Source: Micromonospora radicis (lineage in GTDB: Bacteria > Actinomycetota > Actinomycetes > Mycobacteriales > Micromonosporaceae). From it: DNA of 64,000 bases. The stretch spans positions 310,001-374,000 of the forward strand of contig NZ_QXEC01000001.1 in NCBI RefSeq assembly GCF_003583405.1. Reading direction: 5' to 3'. Every line of letters starts with the position of its first letter. The first letter of the stretch is position 1. The notes beneath the pieces are model-generated. The model had not been told where the DNA came from and did no database searches. It saw only the letters and a program-made list of their open reading frames with translations. Position numbers and translations under genes: made by a program. Below are positions 1 to 8,491 of this stretch, piece after piece.

Positions 1-490
1 GCCAGGCCGCGGCCCGGGCGGTCTGCCAACCGGAGAAGTTCGACACGCCGACGTAGCGCACCCGGCCGCTGGCCACCGCGTGGTCCAGCGCGGCCAGGGT
101 CTCCTCCAGCGGCGTCTGCGGGTCGTATCCGTGGACCTGGAACAGGTCGACGTGGTCGGTGCCCAACCGCCGCAGCGAGGCGTCCAGGGTACGCAGCAGG
201 TGCCCGCGTGAGCCGTCCCGGCGCCGACCACCACCGGGCCGCAGCCCGGCCTTGGTGGCGATCAGCAGGTCCTCCCGCGGCACCAGGGTGCCCAGCAGGG
301 AGCCGATCACCGCCTCGGCGTCGCCGTCGCCGTACACGTCGGCGGTGTCGATCAGGTTGCCGCCCGCGTCCAGGTAACTCTTCAGCTGCGCCGCCGCATC
401 GTCGGCGTCGGTGTCCCGGCCCCAGGTCATGGTGCCGAGCGCGAGCCGGGAAACCGCCAGCCCGCTTCGGCCGAGCGGTCGCTGCTGCAT
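1..490 (-). CDS. Aldo/keto reductase, 3' end cut by window edge
   Basis: The 163 visible codons read MQQRPLGRSGLAVSRLALGT at the N-terminus, the usual opening of NADPH-dependent aldo/keto reductases. The tetrad residues can be followed: Asp and Tyr in DTADVYGDG (about residues 47-55), Lys in ATKAG, and His in FQVHGYD. The protein continues to GVSNFSGWQ and is cut by the left edge, so the NADPH-binding C-terminus is missing. Such enzymes reduce aldehydes or ketones in the cytosol; the substrate cannot be predicted. The ATG at 490 is preferred because a TAAGGT hexamer lies 6 nt upstream and no Shine-Dalgarno sequence is evident. Confidence 0.9.
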   Translation of the reverse strand, partial: MQQRPLGRSGLAVSRLALGTMTWGRDTDADDAAAQLKSYLDAGGNLIDTADVYGDGDAEAVIGSLLGTLVPREDLLIATKAGLRPGGGRRRDGSRGHLLRTLDASLRRLGTDHVDLFQVHGYDPQTPLEETLAALDHAVASGRVRYVGVSNFSGWQTARAAAW

Positions 491-496
491 GGGTGA

Positions 497-502
497 ACCT
501 TA
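497..502 (-). promoter_or_regulatory. -10 hexamer of the aldo/keto reductase (leaderless)
   Basis: TAAGGT on the minus strand with 6 nt between it and the ATG at 490. Transcription would begin at or next to the start codon. Confidence 0.45.
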
Positions 503-629
503 TTTCGAACCGGGCCGGACCGATATCCTCGCTCCCGTCAAGTCTGCCGGCGATTCTCCGGTGAGCCGGTGATCGTCCCCACCGCCGCCATTGCGTAACC
601 TGATGCGACTGCGGATGGGGGAGGACTCT

Positions 630-1682
630 GTGCGACTCGGGCTAAGCCTCGGATATCAGACAGCGTGGAGCACACCGGCTGATCATCTGGCCCTGGCTCA
701 GGAGGCGGACCGGCTCGGCTACTCGGTGGTGTGGGCGGCGGAGGCGTACGGCTCCGACTCGCCGAGCATGCTCGCCTGGATGGCCGGGCAGACCGAGCGG
801 ATCGACATCGGCAGCGCCGTGATGCAGATTCCGGCCCGTACCCCTGCGATGACCGCGATGACCGCCGCGACCATCGACGCGCTCTCCGGCGGCCGGTTCC
901 GGCTCGGGCTGGGCGTCTCCGGCCCGCAGGTCTCCGAGGGCTGGCACGGCGTACGTTTCGGCAAGCCCCTGGCGCGCACCCGCGAGTACGTCGACATCGT
1001 CAAGCTCGCGGTGGGCCGCAAGGAGGTCGCCTACGACGGCGAGTTCTACACCCTGCCGCTACCCGACGGCCCCGGCAAGGCGCTGCGGCTGGGCTTCCGC
1101 CCGCCGCGCGAGCACATCCCGATCTACCTGGCCGCCGTCGGCCCGAAGAACCTCGAACTGGCCGGCGAGATCGCCGACGGCTGGCTGGCCGTCTTCTTCG
1201 CCCCCGAGTACGCCCAGGAGCAACTCGCCTCGGTGACCGCCGGGCGGGCCAGGGCCGGCAGGGAACTGGCCGGGTTCGACGTGGTGCCCTCCGTGCCGGT
1301 GGTGGTCGGCGACGACCTCGACTCCTGCGCCGAACTGGTCCGCTGGTACGCCGCCCTGTACGTGGGCGGCATGGGCAGCCGGCAGCAGAACTTCTACAAC
1401 CAACTGGCCACCCGGATGGGCTACGGCGACGCCGCCCGCGAGGTACAGGACCTCTACCTGGCCAAGCGGCAGCGCGACGCCGCCGCCGCGGTGCCGCTGG
1501 AGTTCATCGACCGGACCTCGCTGCTCGGTCCGAAGGAACGCATCGCCGAGCGGATGCGCCAGTACGCCGAGGCCGGCGTGACGACCCTCTCGGTGACCCT
1601 GTTCGCCGCCGACCGCGACAGCGGGGTACAGACCCTGCGTACCGTCGCCGAGGCACTCGACCTCTCGGGAGTCGGGGAGTGA
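630..1682 (+). CDS. LLM-class F420-dependent oxidoreductase
   Basis: A 350-residue luciferase-like TIM-barrel protein. It begins [20 protein letters not shown] and carries family landmarks: [56 protein letters not shown], and [20 protein letters not shown]. Actinobacterial members usually use reduced coenzyme F420 rather than FMN; the substrate is unknown. The GTG at 630 is chosen because GGGGGAGGA lies 5-9 nt upstream; the ATG at 591 lacks such a site. The stop overlaps the uppP start by 4 nt (GTGA), so the two are probably translationally coupled, although no metabolic link is obvious. Confidence 0.88.
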   Translation: MRLGLSLGYQTAWSTPADHLALAQEADRLGYSVVWAAEAYGSDSPSMLAWMAGQTERIDIGSAVMQIPARTPAMTAMTAATIDALSGGRFRLGLGVSGPQVSEGWHGVRFGKPLARTREYVDIVKLAVGRKEVAYDGEFYTLPLPDGPGKALRLGFRPPREHIPIYLAAVGPKNLELAGEIADGWLAVFFAPEYAQEQLASVTAGRARAGRELAGFDVVPSVPVVVGDDLDSCAELVRWYAALYVGGMGSRQQNFYNQLATRMGYGDAAREVQDLYLAKRQRDAAAAVPLEFIDRTSLLGPKERIAERMRQYAEAGVTTLSVTLFAADRDSGVQTLRTVAEALDLSGVGE

Positions 1683-2515
1683 CCTGGGTCGAAGCCATCG
1701 TCCTGGGCATCGTCCAGGGCCTGACCGAGTTCCTGCCGGTCAGCTCGTCGGGGCACCTGCGCATCACCTCGGCGATCTTCTTCGAGCAGGACGCCGGTGC
1801 CTCCTTCACCGCGGTCACCCAGCTGGGTACCGAGGCCGCCGTGCTGCTCTACTTCGCCAAGGACATCTGGCGGATCGGCCGGACCTGGGTGGTCGGCATC
1901 TGGGACAAATCGGTCCGGAGCAGCCTGGACTACCGGATGGGCTGGTACGTGATCGTCGGCTCGATCCCGATCGGTGCCCTCGGCTTCCTGTTCAAGGACC
2001 AGATCCGGGAGACCGCCCGCAACCTGTGGGTGGTGGCCACCACCCTGATCGTGTTCGCCTTCGTGCTCGCCTTCGCCGAGTACTGGGGCCGGCAGACCCG
2101 GACCCTGAAGGACTTCCGGATGCGTGACGGCGTGGTGATGGGCTTCGCCCAGGCGCTCGCCCTCATCCCCGGCGTGTCCCGGTCGGGAGCGACCCTCACC
2201 TTCGGCCTGTTCCTCAACCTGACCCGGGAGACCGCGGCCCGCTACTCGTTCCTGCTGGCCATCCCGGCGGTGGTGATGTCCGGGATCTTCAGCCTGGGCG
2301 ACGTCTTCGAACCGGCGGCGCCCGGCACGTCGGTGCCCACCGTGGCGCAGATGGTGGTCGCCACGCTCATCGCGTTCGCGGTCGGCTACGCGGCCATCGC
2401 CTGGCTGCTGCGCTACGTCGCCCACCACACCCTGTACGTCTTCGTGCTCTACCGAGTGGCGGTCGGCACCCTGGTCTTCGCCCTCCTGCTCACCGGAACC
2501 ATCAGCGCCACCTGA
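1679..2515 (+). CDS. uppP: Undecaprenyl-diphosphatase
   Basis: A 278-residue polytopic membrane protein that dephosphorylates undecaprenyl pyrophosphate, recycling the lipid carrier for peptidoglycan and other envelope glycans. Overproduction is known to give bacitracin resistance. Both family signatures are present: [18 protein letters not shown] near the N-terminus (catalytic Glu and Ser/His), and [14 protein letters not shown] in the middle (catalytic Arg). Length and hydrophobic-segment number are normal. The start is the GTG at 1679 overlapping the upstream stop, since the protein then opens [14 protein letters not shown] strong hairpin follows 76 nt after the stop. Confidence 0.96.
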   Translation: MTWVEAIVLGIVQGLTEFLPVSSSGHLRITSAIFFEQDAGASFTAVTQLGTEAAVLLYFAKDIWRIGRTWVVGIWDKSVRSSLDYRMGWYVIVGSIPIGALGFLFKDQIRETARNLWVVATTLIVFAFVLAFAEYWGRQTRTLKDFRMRDGVVMGFAQALALIPGVSRSGATLTFGLFLNLTRETAARYSFLLAIPAVVMSGIFSLGDVFEPAAPGTSVPTVAQMVVATLIAFAVGYAAIAWLLRYVAHHTLYVFVLYRVAVGTLVFALLLTGTISAT

Positions 2516-2590
2516 GCGGACAGGAAGGGTTCCTTCTCGACGCCTCGGGTAGCGGACGGACCCCTCTCGACATCGGGGTGGTGAAGACGC

Positions 2591-2627
2591 CGATGGCCGG
2601 CACCCGGATACCGGGTGCCGGCCATCG
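2591..2627. terminator. Bidirectional terminator hairpin between uppP and the next gene
   Basis: A perfect 17-bp inverted repeat (2591-2607 and 2611-2627) with a 3-nt loop ATA. It lies between two convergent genes and can serve both strands. No long T tract follows, as is usual in actinobacteria. Confidence 0.85.
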
Positions 2628-2642
2628 TTGTCGTGCGGTGGG

Positions 2643-3233
2643 TCAGCTGTTCCAGTGCTGGGCGACCAGGTCGGCGGCCTGCTGCTCCCACTGGGCGTAG
2701 TGGTCGGGGTACGCCGACACCTGCACCGTCTGCGCGGCCACGGTCAGCGGCATGTCCTGCCACCCGTCGACCTGCTGCAGACCCTTCAGGAACGCCAGGG
2801 TCGAGTACTCGGGGTCGGTGATCTGCTCCACCGTGCCCCAGCCACTGGACGGACGCTGCTGGAACAGGCCCTGCGAGTCGTGGTCGTTACGGTCACCCAG
2901 GTGACCCAGGTTCTCCAGCTTCGACTCCTGCAGGCTGGTGGCGATGGCGACGACCGCGGCACGCTCGTCCATGCCGGCCTTCTTCGTCGCCGCGATGATC
3001 GCCTTGGTGTTCGCGGTCTGCTCGTCGTTCAGGTCGATCCGGGACTGGGCGCCCTGCACACCGTGCGGGATGAGCTTGCCCGTGTCGGGCCGGTCGGCCT
3101 GGACGGCGGCGGACAGGCTGCCCGTGGTGGTGGTGGTGTCGGCGGTGGCGTGGTTCAGGGGTCCGGCGGCGAGGCCACCGGCGACGGTGAGGCCGGCGAT
3201 GGCGAGGACGCTCTTACGCAGCATGGTGTTCAT
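2643..3233 (-). CDS. Secreted lysozyme-like (transglycosylase-fold) protein
   Basis: A 196-residue exported protein. The N-terminus MNTMLRKSVLAIAGLTVAGG is a Sec signal peptide, probably cut near residue 30, and is followed by a Thr-rich stretch. The C-terminal half has the pattern seen in actinobacterial lysozyme-like domains: AIATSLQESKLENL (a possible catalytic Glu in LQESKL), DSQGLFQQRPSSGWGT, and a terminal helix AAQTVQVSAYPDHYAQWE. A role in peptidoglycan cleavage or remodelling outside the cell is inferred; the NlpC/P60 partner domain often found with it is absent. The ATG at 3233 has GGAG 8 nt upstream; an in-frame ATG at 3290 would bury the signal peptide. Confidence 0.72.
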   Translation of the reverse strand: MNTMLRKSVLAIAGLTVAGGLAAGPLNHATADTTTTTGSLSAAVQADRPDTGKLIPHGVQGAQSRIDLNDEQTANTKAIIAATKKAGMDERAAVVAIATSLQESKLENLGHLGDRNDHDSQGLFQQRPSSGWGTVEQITDPEYSTLAFLKGLQQVDGWQDMPLTVAAQTVQVSAYPDHYAQWEQQAADLVAQHWNS

Positions 3234-3680
3234 GGGGATGCTCCATTCCGGGGGTCGGGTGTCACCGCCTGGGGGCGGCCGTGGTGACACCGGCGCCGGA
3301 TCGGCGCCTGGCAGAGCAGAGAGGTTGAAGAACGGACCGGCGGGCTCGCGGGCCGATGGCTCTTCGCGGCGCCGGGACCGGTTACAACGACCGACCGGGG
3401 CGGGTCATTCCCGAGGCGCCACCGTCTCGATCCGGGGGTCTGATCGGGGTGCGTCGCGGGGCCCTGCTCGGTCAGCCACCCGTTACAACGCCCCCCACTC
3501 GCCCGGCATTCCGCCCGGAGCCGGCCCACCCGAGGCCGGCATATCCGACATTCGGCGTACCCGGGCGGTCCAGTCACCCGCCGCCCACGCCGGTCGAACC
3601 CGGCACCGCCGGTACGCCGCGCGACCGGCGGTGTACCCACCACCGGCGGAGACCGGACATCGGGCACCTAGGGTGGGTAC
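3234..3680. promoter_or_regulatory. Divergent intergenic region with a repeated GTTACAACG motif
   Basis: 447 bp between the secreted protein (minus) and the histidine phosphatase (plus) with no credible gene. GTTACAACG occurs at 3381-3389 and 3482-3490, 101 bp apart, both in the upstream region of the secreted protein. They may be sites for a cell-envelope regulator. I searched by eye for a c-di-AMP (ydaO) riboswitch, common before such genes, and did not find its conserved core. Confidence 0.35.
3669..3674 (+). promoter_or_regulatory. -10 hexamer of the histidine phosphatase (leaderless)
   Basis: TAGGGT, 6 nt before the GTG at 3681. Confidence 0.5.
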
Positions 3681-4385
3681 GTGGCGACACTTCTGCTCCT
3701 GCGGCACGGACGTACCACCGCCAACGCCGACGGTGGCCTGGCCGGCCGCCAACCCGTCGAACTGGACGAGACCGGCCGGGCCCAGGCCAGCGCCGTCGGC
3801 GAGCGCCTGCGGGCACTGCCGTTCGCGGCCGTCGTGAGCAGCCCGCTGGTCCGCTGCCGGCAGACCCTCGAACTGGCGCTGCCACAGGCCTCGCCAGAGT
3901 TGGACGACGGGCTCATCGAGTGCGGGTACGGCACCTGGGAGGGGCAGCCGCTGAAGAAGCTCGCCAAGGAGCCGCTCTGGCCGGTGGTACAGCAGCATCC
4001 CAGCGCGGCCGTCTTCCCCGAGGGCGAGGCGATGGCCCAGATGGCCGCCCGGGCTGTCGCCGCGGTACGCGCCAGGGACGCCCGGGTGAACGCGGAACAC
4101 GGCCCGGAGGCGGTCTGGTTGGCGTGCAGCCATGGGGACGTGATCAAGGCAATCGTGGCGGACGCCCTCGGCGTACACCTTGATCTCTTCCAGCGGATCG
4201 TGGTGGACCCGGCGTCGGTCACCGCGATCCGTTACACCCCGCTGCGCCCGTTTCTGCTGCGGCTCAACGACGTCGGCGGCGACCTGGCCGGGCTGGTGCC
4301 GCCGCCCGGCAAGCGGCGCCGCCGGACCGGTCGCCGGGCCGACTCGGACGCCGCGGTCGGCGGCGGCGCCGGAGCCGCGCGGTGA
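3681..4385 (+). CDS. Histidine phosphatase family protein (MSMEG_4193-like)
   Basis: 234 residues. The N-terminal LLLRHGRTTANADG is the RHG signature with the phospho-accepting His; AVVSSPLVRCRQTLELA and CSHGDVIKAI (second catalytic His) complete the phosphoglycerate-mutase-like fold. It is a cytosolic phosphomonoesterase of unknown substrate. In actinobacteria this gene is regularly followed by DUF3090 and the SCO1664-type gene, as here. The C-terminus is Arg/Gly/Ala-rich (KRRRRTGRRADSDAAVGGGA) and runs into a GC-rich repeat. The GTG start is supported by the TAGGGT hexamer 6 nt upstream. Confidence 0.88.
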   Translation: MATLLLLRHGRTTANADGGLAGRQPVELDETGRAQASAVGERLRALPFAAVVSSPLVRCRQTLELALPQASPELDDGLIECGYGTWEGQPLKKLAKEPLWPVVQQHPSAAVFPEGEAMAQMAARAVAAVRARDARVNAEHGPEAVWLACSHGDVIKAIVADALGVHLDLFQRIVVDPASVTAIRYTPLRPFLLRLNDVGGDLAGLVPPPGKRRRRTGRRADSDAAVGGGAGAAR

Positions 4386-4490
4386 CCGGCGGCGCGGCGG
4401 CGCGGCGGATCGACGGCGGCGCGGCGGCGCGGCGGGCTGACGTCGGCGCGGCCGCGCGGCGGATCGACGGCGGTGCGGCGGCGCGGTGGG
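4382..4490. repeat. GC-rich imperfect tandem repeat, about 30-bp period
   Basis: Directly after the phosphatase stop, blocks built from GCGGCGGCGCGGCGGATCGAC occur about three times with drift. The plus strand stays open from the GTG at 4382 to 4597 and would encode 71 residues with repeated GGAAARR-D units. No ribosome binding site or homologue is recognised, so I treat it as low-complexity DNA rather than a gene. Confidence 0.6.
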
Positions 4491-4580
4491 CCGACGGAGC
4501 AGCCGCGACCGGGCGGATGGTGGCCCGGGAGCTTACCGGCTTTCGGGTCGGTGGGGTGCGCGGTCCCCGGGGTCGCCGGA

Positions 4581-4586
4581 TAGGGT
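4581..4586 (+). promoter_or_regulatory. -10 hexamer of the DUF3090 gene (leaderless)
   Basis: TAGGGT, 7 nt before the ATG at 4594. Confidence 0.5.
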
Positions 4587-4593
4587 CGTGGGT

Positions 4594-5172
4594 ATGACCC
4601 ACCAGGTGCACGCCTTCGAGCCGCCGGAGCGGTTCGTCGCCGGGACCGTCGGGCCGCCGGGGGAACGCACGTTCTTCCTGCAGGCACGCGGCGGCGGGCG
4701 GTTGGTCAGCGTCGCGCTGGAGAAGGTCCAGGTCTCTCTGCTCGCCGAGAAGCTGGAGGAGTTGCTCACCGAGGCACAGCGCCGCTTCGGCGTGGACCTA
4801 CCCGAGGCGCCGACGTCGCTCGGTGACAACGAGCCGCTGGACACACCGGTCGACGAGGAGTTCCGGGTCGGCACGCTCGGCCTCGCCTTCGACGCGGACA
4901 CCGCCACCGTGGTGATCGAGGCGATCGCGGTCGGCGAGGCGGAGGCCGAGATCGAGTTGGGCGAGTCGGAGGAGGACGACGAACCCGACGACGTCGAACC
5001 CGACGAGGACCTCGACCGCCTTCGGGTGCGGCTGACCCCGGAGGCGACCCGCGCGTTCATCGAACGAGCCCGGCGGGTCGTCAACGCCGGCCGCCCGCCC
5101 TGCCCGCTGTGCGGCCAGCCGCTCGACCCGGCCGGTCACCTCTGCCCGCGGAACAACGGCTACCACCGGTGA
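4594..5172 (+). CDS. DUF3090 family protein
   Basis: 192 residues, matching the usual DUF3090 opening (HQVHAFEPPERFVAGTVGPP, then RTFFLQARGGGRLVSVALEK). The middle is very acidic (EEDDEPDDVEPDEDLD, about residues 127-142). The C-terminus ends in a four-ligand metal-binding tail, CPLCGQPLDPAGHLCPRNN, which resembles a zinc ribbon. The function of the family is unknown; it occurs only in actinobacteria, beside the histidine phosphatase and the SCO1664-type gene. Its stop overlaps the next start by 4 nt, so these two form an operon. Confidence 0.9.
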   Translation: MTHQVHAFEPPERFVAGTVGPPGERTFFLQARGGGRLVSVALEKVQVSLLAEKLEELLTEAQRRFGVDLPEAPTSLGDNEPLDTPVDEEFRVGTLGLAFDADTATVVIEAIAVGEAEAEIELGESEEDDEPDDVEPDEDLDRLRVRLTPEATRAFIERARRVVNAGRPPCPLCGQPLDPAGHLCPRNNGYHR

Positions 5173-5987
5173 CCTCGTCCGGCGTGGCACCCCGGCAGGA
5201 CGGCGAGGCGGCGTTGCGGCTGTTGCGCGACGGTGAGCTGACCGTGGAAGGCCGGCTCGTGGACGCCTCGAACACCACCCTGCGGGGCATCCTCACCCTG
5301 GACGGCGAGACCGCGAGGTGTGTGTACAAGCCGGTGCGGGGCGAACGACCGCTGTGGGACTTCCCGGACGGCACCCTGGCCGGGCGTGAGGTCGCCGCCT
5401 ACCTCGTCTCCGTGGCCACCGGCTGGGACCTGGTGCCGCCGACCGTGCTACGCGAGGGGCCGTTCGGTCCGGGTTCGTGCCAGCTGTGGATCGACGAGCC
5501 GGACGACGCCGAGCCGCTGGTCGGGTTCGTGCCGGCCGACGCGCTGCCGCCCCGGTGGTTCCCGGTCGCCGCGGCCCGCGACGACGACGGCACCCCGTAC
5601 GCCCTGGCGCACGCCGACGATCCGCGGCTGGCCCGACTCGCGATCTTCGACGCCGTGATCAACAACGCCGACCGCAAGGGCGGTCACGTCCTGCTCGGAC
5701 CGGACGACCGGATCTACGGTGTCGACCACGGGGTCAGCTTCCACGTGGAGGGCAAGCTGCGTACCGTCCTGTGGGGCTGGGCCGGCCGGCTGCTGCCCGC
5801 CGACGGCGTCCAGGCCCTCGACCGGCTCGCCCGCCAGGTCGCCGGCCCGCTCGGCGCGGAACTCGCCGAGCATCTCACCCTCGGCGAGATCGCCGAGTTG
5901 GCGGCCCGGGTCGACCGGCTGCGCGAGCACTGCCGTTTCCCCCAGCCGTCAGCGGAGTGGCCGGCCGTGCCGTGGCCCCCGCTGTGA
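5169..5987 (+). CDS. SCO1664 family protein (PI3/4-kinase-like fold)
   Basis: 272 residues starting at a GTG inside the DUF3090 stop. The sequence TARCVYKPVRGERPLWDFPDG contains the likely ATP-contacting Lys. IFDAVINNADRKGGHVLLGP followed by IYGVDHGVSFH resembles the catalytic D-x-N and metal-binding segments of phosphatidylinositol 3/4-kinase-like proteins. No actual substrate is known; lipid or protein phosphorylation is speculative. Co-conservation with DUF3090, the histidine phosphatase and mshC suggests a shared actinobacterial function. It probably depends on the promoter before 4594. Confidence 0.85.
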   Translation: MTSSGVAPRQDGEAALRLLRDGELTVEGRLVDASNTTLRGILTLDGETARCVYKPVRGERPLWDFPDGTLAGREVAAYLVSVATGWDLVPPTVLREGPFGPGSCQLWIDEPDDAEPLVGFVPADALPPRWFPVAAARDDDGTPYALAHADDPRLARLAIFDAVINNADRKGGHVLLGPDDRIYGVDHGVSFHVEGKLRTVLWGWAGRLLPADGVQALDRLARQVAGPLGAELAEHLTLGEIAELAARVDRLREHCRFPQPSAEWPAVPWPPL

Positions 5988-6039
5988 GCCTGAGGTCTTG
6001 ATCACTCCTGGCCCGCCGTGGCCGTGACCCGAGGCTGGT

Positions 6040-6045
6040 TAGGCT
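6040..6045 (+). promoter_or_regulatory. -10 hexamer of mshC (leaderless)
   Basis: TAGGCT, 7 nt before the ATG at 6053. Confidence 0.5.
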
Positions 6046-6052
6046 GACGGGC

Positions 6053-7300
6053 ATGGAGTCTTGGGTGGGGCACGAGGTGCCGCGGTTGCCGGGCAGGGGC
6101 GGGCCGCTGAGGTTGTTCGACTCGGCGCGGCAGAGCGTGCAGCCGGCCGATCCGGACGGTCCGGCGACCATGTACGTCTGCGGCATCACCCCGTACGACG
6201 CCACCCACCTGGGGCACGCCGCCACCATGATCACCTTCGATCTGGTGCAGCGGATGTGGCGCGACGCGGGCCACCAGGTGCGGTACGTCCAGAACGTCAC
6301 CGACATCGACGACCCGCTGCTGGAACGCGCCGAGCGCGACGGCGAGGACTGGAAGGTCCTGGCCATGCGGGAGACCGCGCTGTTCCGGGAGGACATGGAG
6401 GCGCTGCGGATCATCCCGCCGGCGCACTACGTCGGCGCCGTCGAGTCGATCCCGGACATCGCCGAGAAGGTGCTCGTACTGCTCAAGGACGGTGCCGCGT
6501 ACCGCCTGGACGACGGTACCGGCGACGTCTACTTCGACATCTCGGCCGCCCCGCGCTTCGGCTACGAGTCGAACCTGTCCCGCACCGAGATGCTGGAGAT
6601 CTTCCCCGAACGCGGTGGTGACCCGGACCGGGCCGGCAAGCGTGACCCGCTGGACCCGCTGCTGTGGCGCGGCGCCCGCGACGGCGAACCGTCCTGGCCC
6701 GGCGGCGACCTCGGCGCGGGCCGGCCGGGTTGGCACATCGAGTGCGCGGTGATCGCCCTGGGCCTGCTCGATGCCACCATCGACGTGCAGGGAGGCGGCA
6801 ACGACCTGATCTTCCCGCATCACGAGTGTTCCGCCGCGCACGCCGAGCGGCTGACCGGGGCGGCCCCCTTCGCCGGGCACTACGTGCATGCCGGGATGAT
6901 CGGCCTGGACGGCGAGAAGATGTCCAAGTCCCGGGGCAACCTGGTGTTCGTCTCCCGGCTGCGCGCCGACCGGGTGGACCCGATGGCGGTGCGGTTGGCG
7001 CTCCTCTCCGGCCACTACCGCGCCGACCGTTCCTGGACCGACGACCTGCTGACCGCCGCCGAGCAACGACTGGGCCGCTGGCGGCAGGCCGTCGTCGCAC
7101 CCGCGGGGCCGTCCGGCGCGGCGTTCCTGGCCGGCGTACGGGACCGCCTCACCGACGACCTGGACTCGCCCGGTGCGCTACGGCTGGCCGACGAGTGGGC
7201 CGAGCTGACCCTGACCGGGGCCGCCGAGGCCACCACCGACCCGGCCGCACCGGCCCTGTTCGCCGACACCCTGGACGCCCTCCTAGGCATCCGCCTCTAA
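6053..7300 (+). CDS. mshC: Cysteine:1-D-myo-inosityl 2-amino-2-deoxy-alpha-D-glucopyranoside ligase
   Basis: A 415-residue cytosolic enzyme that uses ATP to attach L-cysteine to GlcN-Ins, the third enzymatic step of mycothiol synthesis. It is related to cysteinyl-tRNA synthetase. The zinc-binding Cys43 and HIGH-type signature lie in [16 protein letters not shown] (residues 41-56). [13 protein letters not shown] carries the second zinc Cys and [10 protein letters not shown] further ligands. The KMSKS loop is at 289-293. The absence of a tRNA anticodon-binding tail and the length separate it from CysS. A leaderless start is supported by TAGGCT. Confidence 0.97.
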   Translation: MESWVGHEVPRLPGRGGPLRLFDSARQSVQPADPDGPATMYVCGITPYDATHLGHAATMITFDLVQRMWRDAGHQVRYVQNVTDIDDPLLERAERDGEDWKVLAMRETALFREDMEALRIIPPAHYVGAVESIPDIAEKVLVLLKDGAAYRLDDGTGDVYFDISAAPRFGYESNLSRTEMLEIFPERGGDPDRAGKRDPLDPLLWRGARDGEPSWPGGDLGAGRPGWHIECAVIALGLLDATIDVQGGGNDLIFPHHECSAAHAERLTGAAPFAGHYVHAGMIGLDGEKMSKSRGNLVFVSRLRADRVDPMAVRLALLSGHYRADRSWTDDLLTAAEQRLGRWRQAVVAPAGPSGAAFLAGVRDRLTDDLDSPGALRLADEWAELTLTGAAEATTDPAAPALFADTLDALLGIRL

Positions 7301-7354
7301 CAGCCACCCTCGTTCTCTCTCCCTCTCCCTCCCTCCCTTCCGTCGCCCCTACCG

Positions 7355-7451
7355 CCCCGCCCGCGCTTCCCCGCCCGCGCTTCCCCGCCCGCGCTTCCCC
7401 GCCCGCGCTTCCCCCCGCGCTTCCCCCCGCGCTTCCCCCCGCGCTTCCCCG
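7355..7451. repeat. Tandem C-rich repeats after mshC
   Basis: Within the 335-bp gap between mshC and the GntR gene, a 14-bp unit of the form CCCGCGCTTCCCCG repeats about four times and passes into a 12-bp shortened form. A second G-rich cluster (AGGCGAGGCGGGCGTG) lies at about 7546-7592, and G-rich simple sequence at 7608-7665 runs into the GntR 3' end. Confidence 0.7.
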
Positions 7452-7463
7452 GCTCCGTCTCGG

Positions 7464-7486
7464 TGATCTTGCAGTTCCAGTCGCCC
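7464..7486. repeat. Half copy of a GATC-ended intergenic element
   Basis: GATCTTGCAGTTCCAGTCGCC, closely matching one arm of the palindromes at 47299-47366 and 52279-52347. The opposite arm is not recognisable here, so this looks like a decayed copy between two convergent genes. Confidence 0.45.
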
Positions 7487-7635
7487 TTCTTACGGGGCAT
7501 TTGTGGCCCCCCGGAAACACCGTTGGCGAGACAGGCCCCTGTGAGACGAGGCGGGCGTGAGGCGAGGCGGGCGTGAGGCGAGGCGGGCATGGGGCGGGCG
7601 GGCGCGTGGGGGTGGGGGTGGGGGTTAGCCGAGGA

Positions 7636-8409
7636 TTAGGTCGGGGTCGGGGTCGGGGTCGGGGCGGGGATCTTGTACTCCTCGGTGAGCGTGGTGACCG
7701 GGCCGGGCCAGGTCGCCTGGGCCACCTCAATGGGCTTGCGGTGCGCGTCGTACGCCACATGCAGCAGGTGCAGCACGGGGGTGTCCGGCCGGATCTGGAG
7801 GGTTTCGGCCTCCTCCCGGCTGGGCTGGCGGGCGCTGATCGTGTCGGTGGCGGTCGCGTACCGCCGGCCGGTGGCCTCCTCGGCCTCCTGGTAGAGCGGG
7901 CGCCCGAACGCCTCGGCGCGTTCCAGGGTGGTGCCGGCGGTCTCGGCCGGTAGGAACCAGGAGGCTCCCACCTCGACCGGTGAGTCCTCGGTGCGGACCA
8001 GGTGCCGGCGGCAGAGCAGCTCGGTGCCGTCCGGTACGCCGAACGCGTCGGCCACCTCCGGTGGCGCGGGGGAGCGGCCGACGGTGACGAGTTGTTGCCG
8101 GTACCGGGCGGCCAGATCGGTGTGGTAGCCGCGGAAGCCGCCGTAGCGTCCCCGGGATAGCCGGTTGAGCCGCCGCCGGGTGCCCCGTACGTACGTACCG
8201 GAGCCGGGTTTGGTGATCAGGATGCCCTCGACCCGCAGCTGGTCGACGGCGCGTTGCGCGGTCTGCTTCGCCACACCGAACAGCTCGGCGACGGCCGGGA
8301 TCGACGGTAGGCGCTCACCGGGCCCCCAGTCGCCGCGCCGGATCTGTGCCTTGAGCTGCGCGGCGATCTGCCGATGCGGAAACTCCGCCGCCCCCGGATT
8401 GATCTGCAT
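7636..8409 (-). CDS. GntR family transcriptional regulator (HutC/UTRA type)
   Basis: 257 residues. An N-terminal winged helix (about 12-75; ERLPSIPAVAELFGVAKQTA is the recognition region and GSGTYV the wing) is followed by a UTRA-type ligand-binding domain (about 95-245; DGTELLCRRHLVR, EVGASWFLPAE, LHLLHVAYDAHRKPIEVAQA). The ligand is unknown and no catabolic gene adjoins it. The last eight residues are Pro-Thr repeats encoded by a GGGGTC repeat, so the true domain ends near EEYKIPAP. It probably represses its own transcription through the palindrome at 8429-8440. Confidence 0.9.
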   Translation of the reverse strand: MQINPGAAEFPHRQIAAQLKAQIRRGDWGPGERLPSIPAVAELFGVAKQTAQRAVDQLRVEGILITKPGSGTYVRGTRRRLNRLSRGRYGGFRGYHTDLAARYRQQLVTVGRSPAPPEVADAFGVPDGTELLCRRHLVRTEDSPVEVGASWFLPAETAGTTLERAEAFGRPLYQEAEEATGRRYATATDTISARQPSREEAETLQIRPDTPVLHLLHVAYDAHRKPIEVAQATWPGPVTTLTEEYKIPAPTPTPTPT

Positions 8410-8428
8410 CCTCGAACCCCCATCAGCA

Positions 8429-8440
8429 CTAGGCTCCTAG
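8429..8440 (-). promoter_or_regulatory. Candidate GntR autoregulatory operator
   Basis: CTAGGCTCCTAG, an inverted repeat with 5-bp arms CTAGG/CCTAG around a 2-nt centre, 19-32 nt upstream of the GntR start. Its position suits operator-type autorepression. Confidence 0.45.
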
Positions 8441-8491
8441 GATGCCCTACGCAGACAGCCCTCCGCCACCCCAACCCGCCCAGAAGTCCGT

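Noticed and set aside
3234..3480. c-di-AMP (ydaO) riboswitch before the secreted lysozyme-like gene
   Set aside because: The context is right, but the conserved GGGGAACCC- and GGGTGAAT-type core is not visible on the minus strand. A covariance-model search would settle it.
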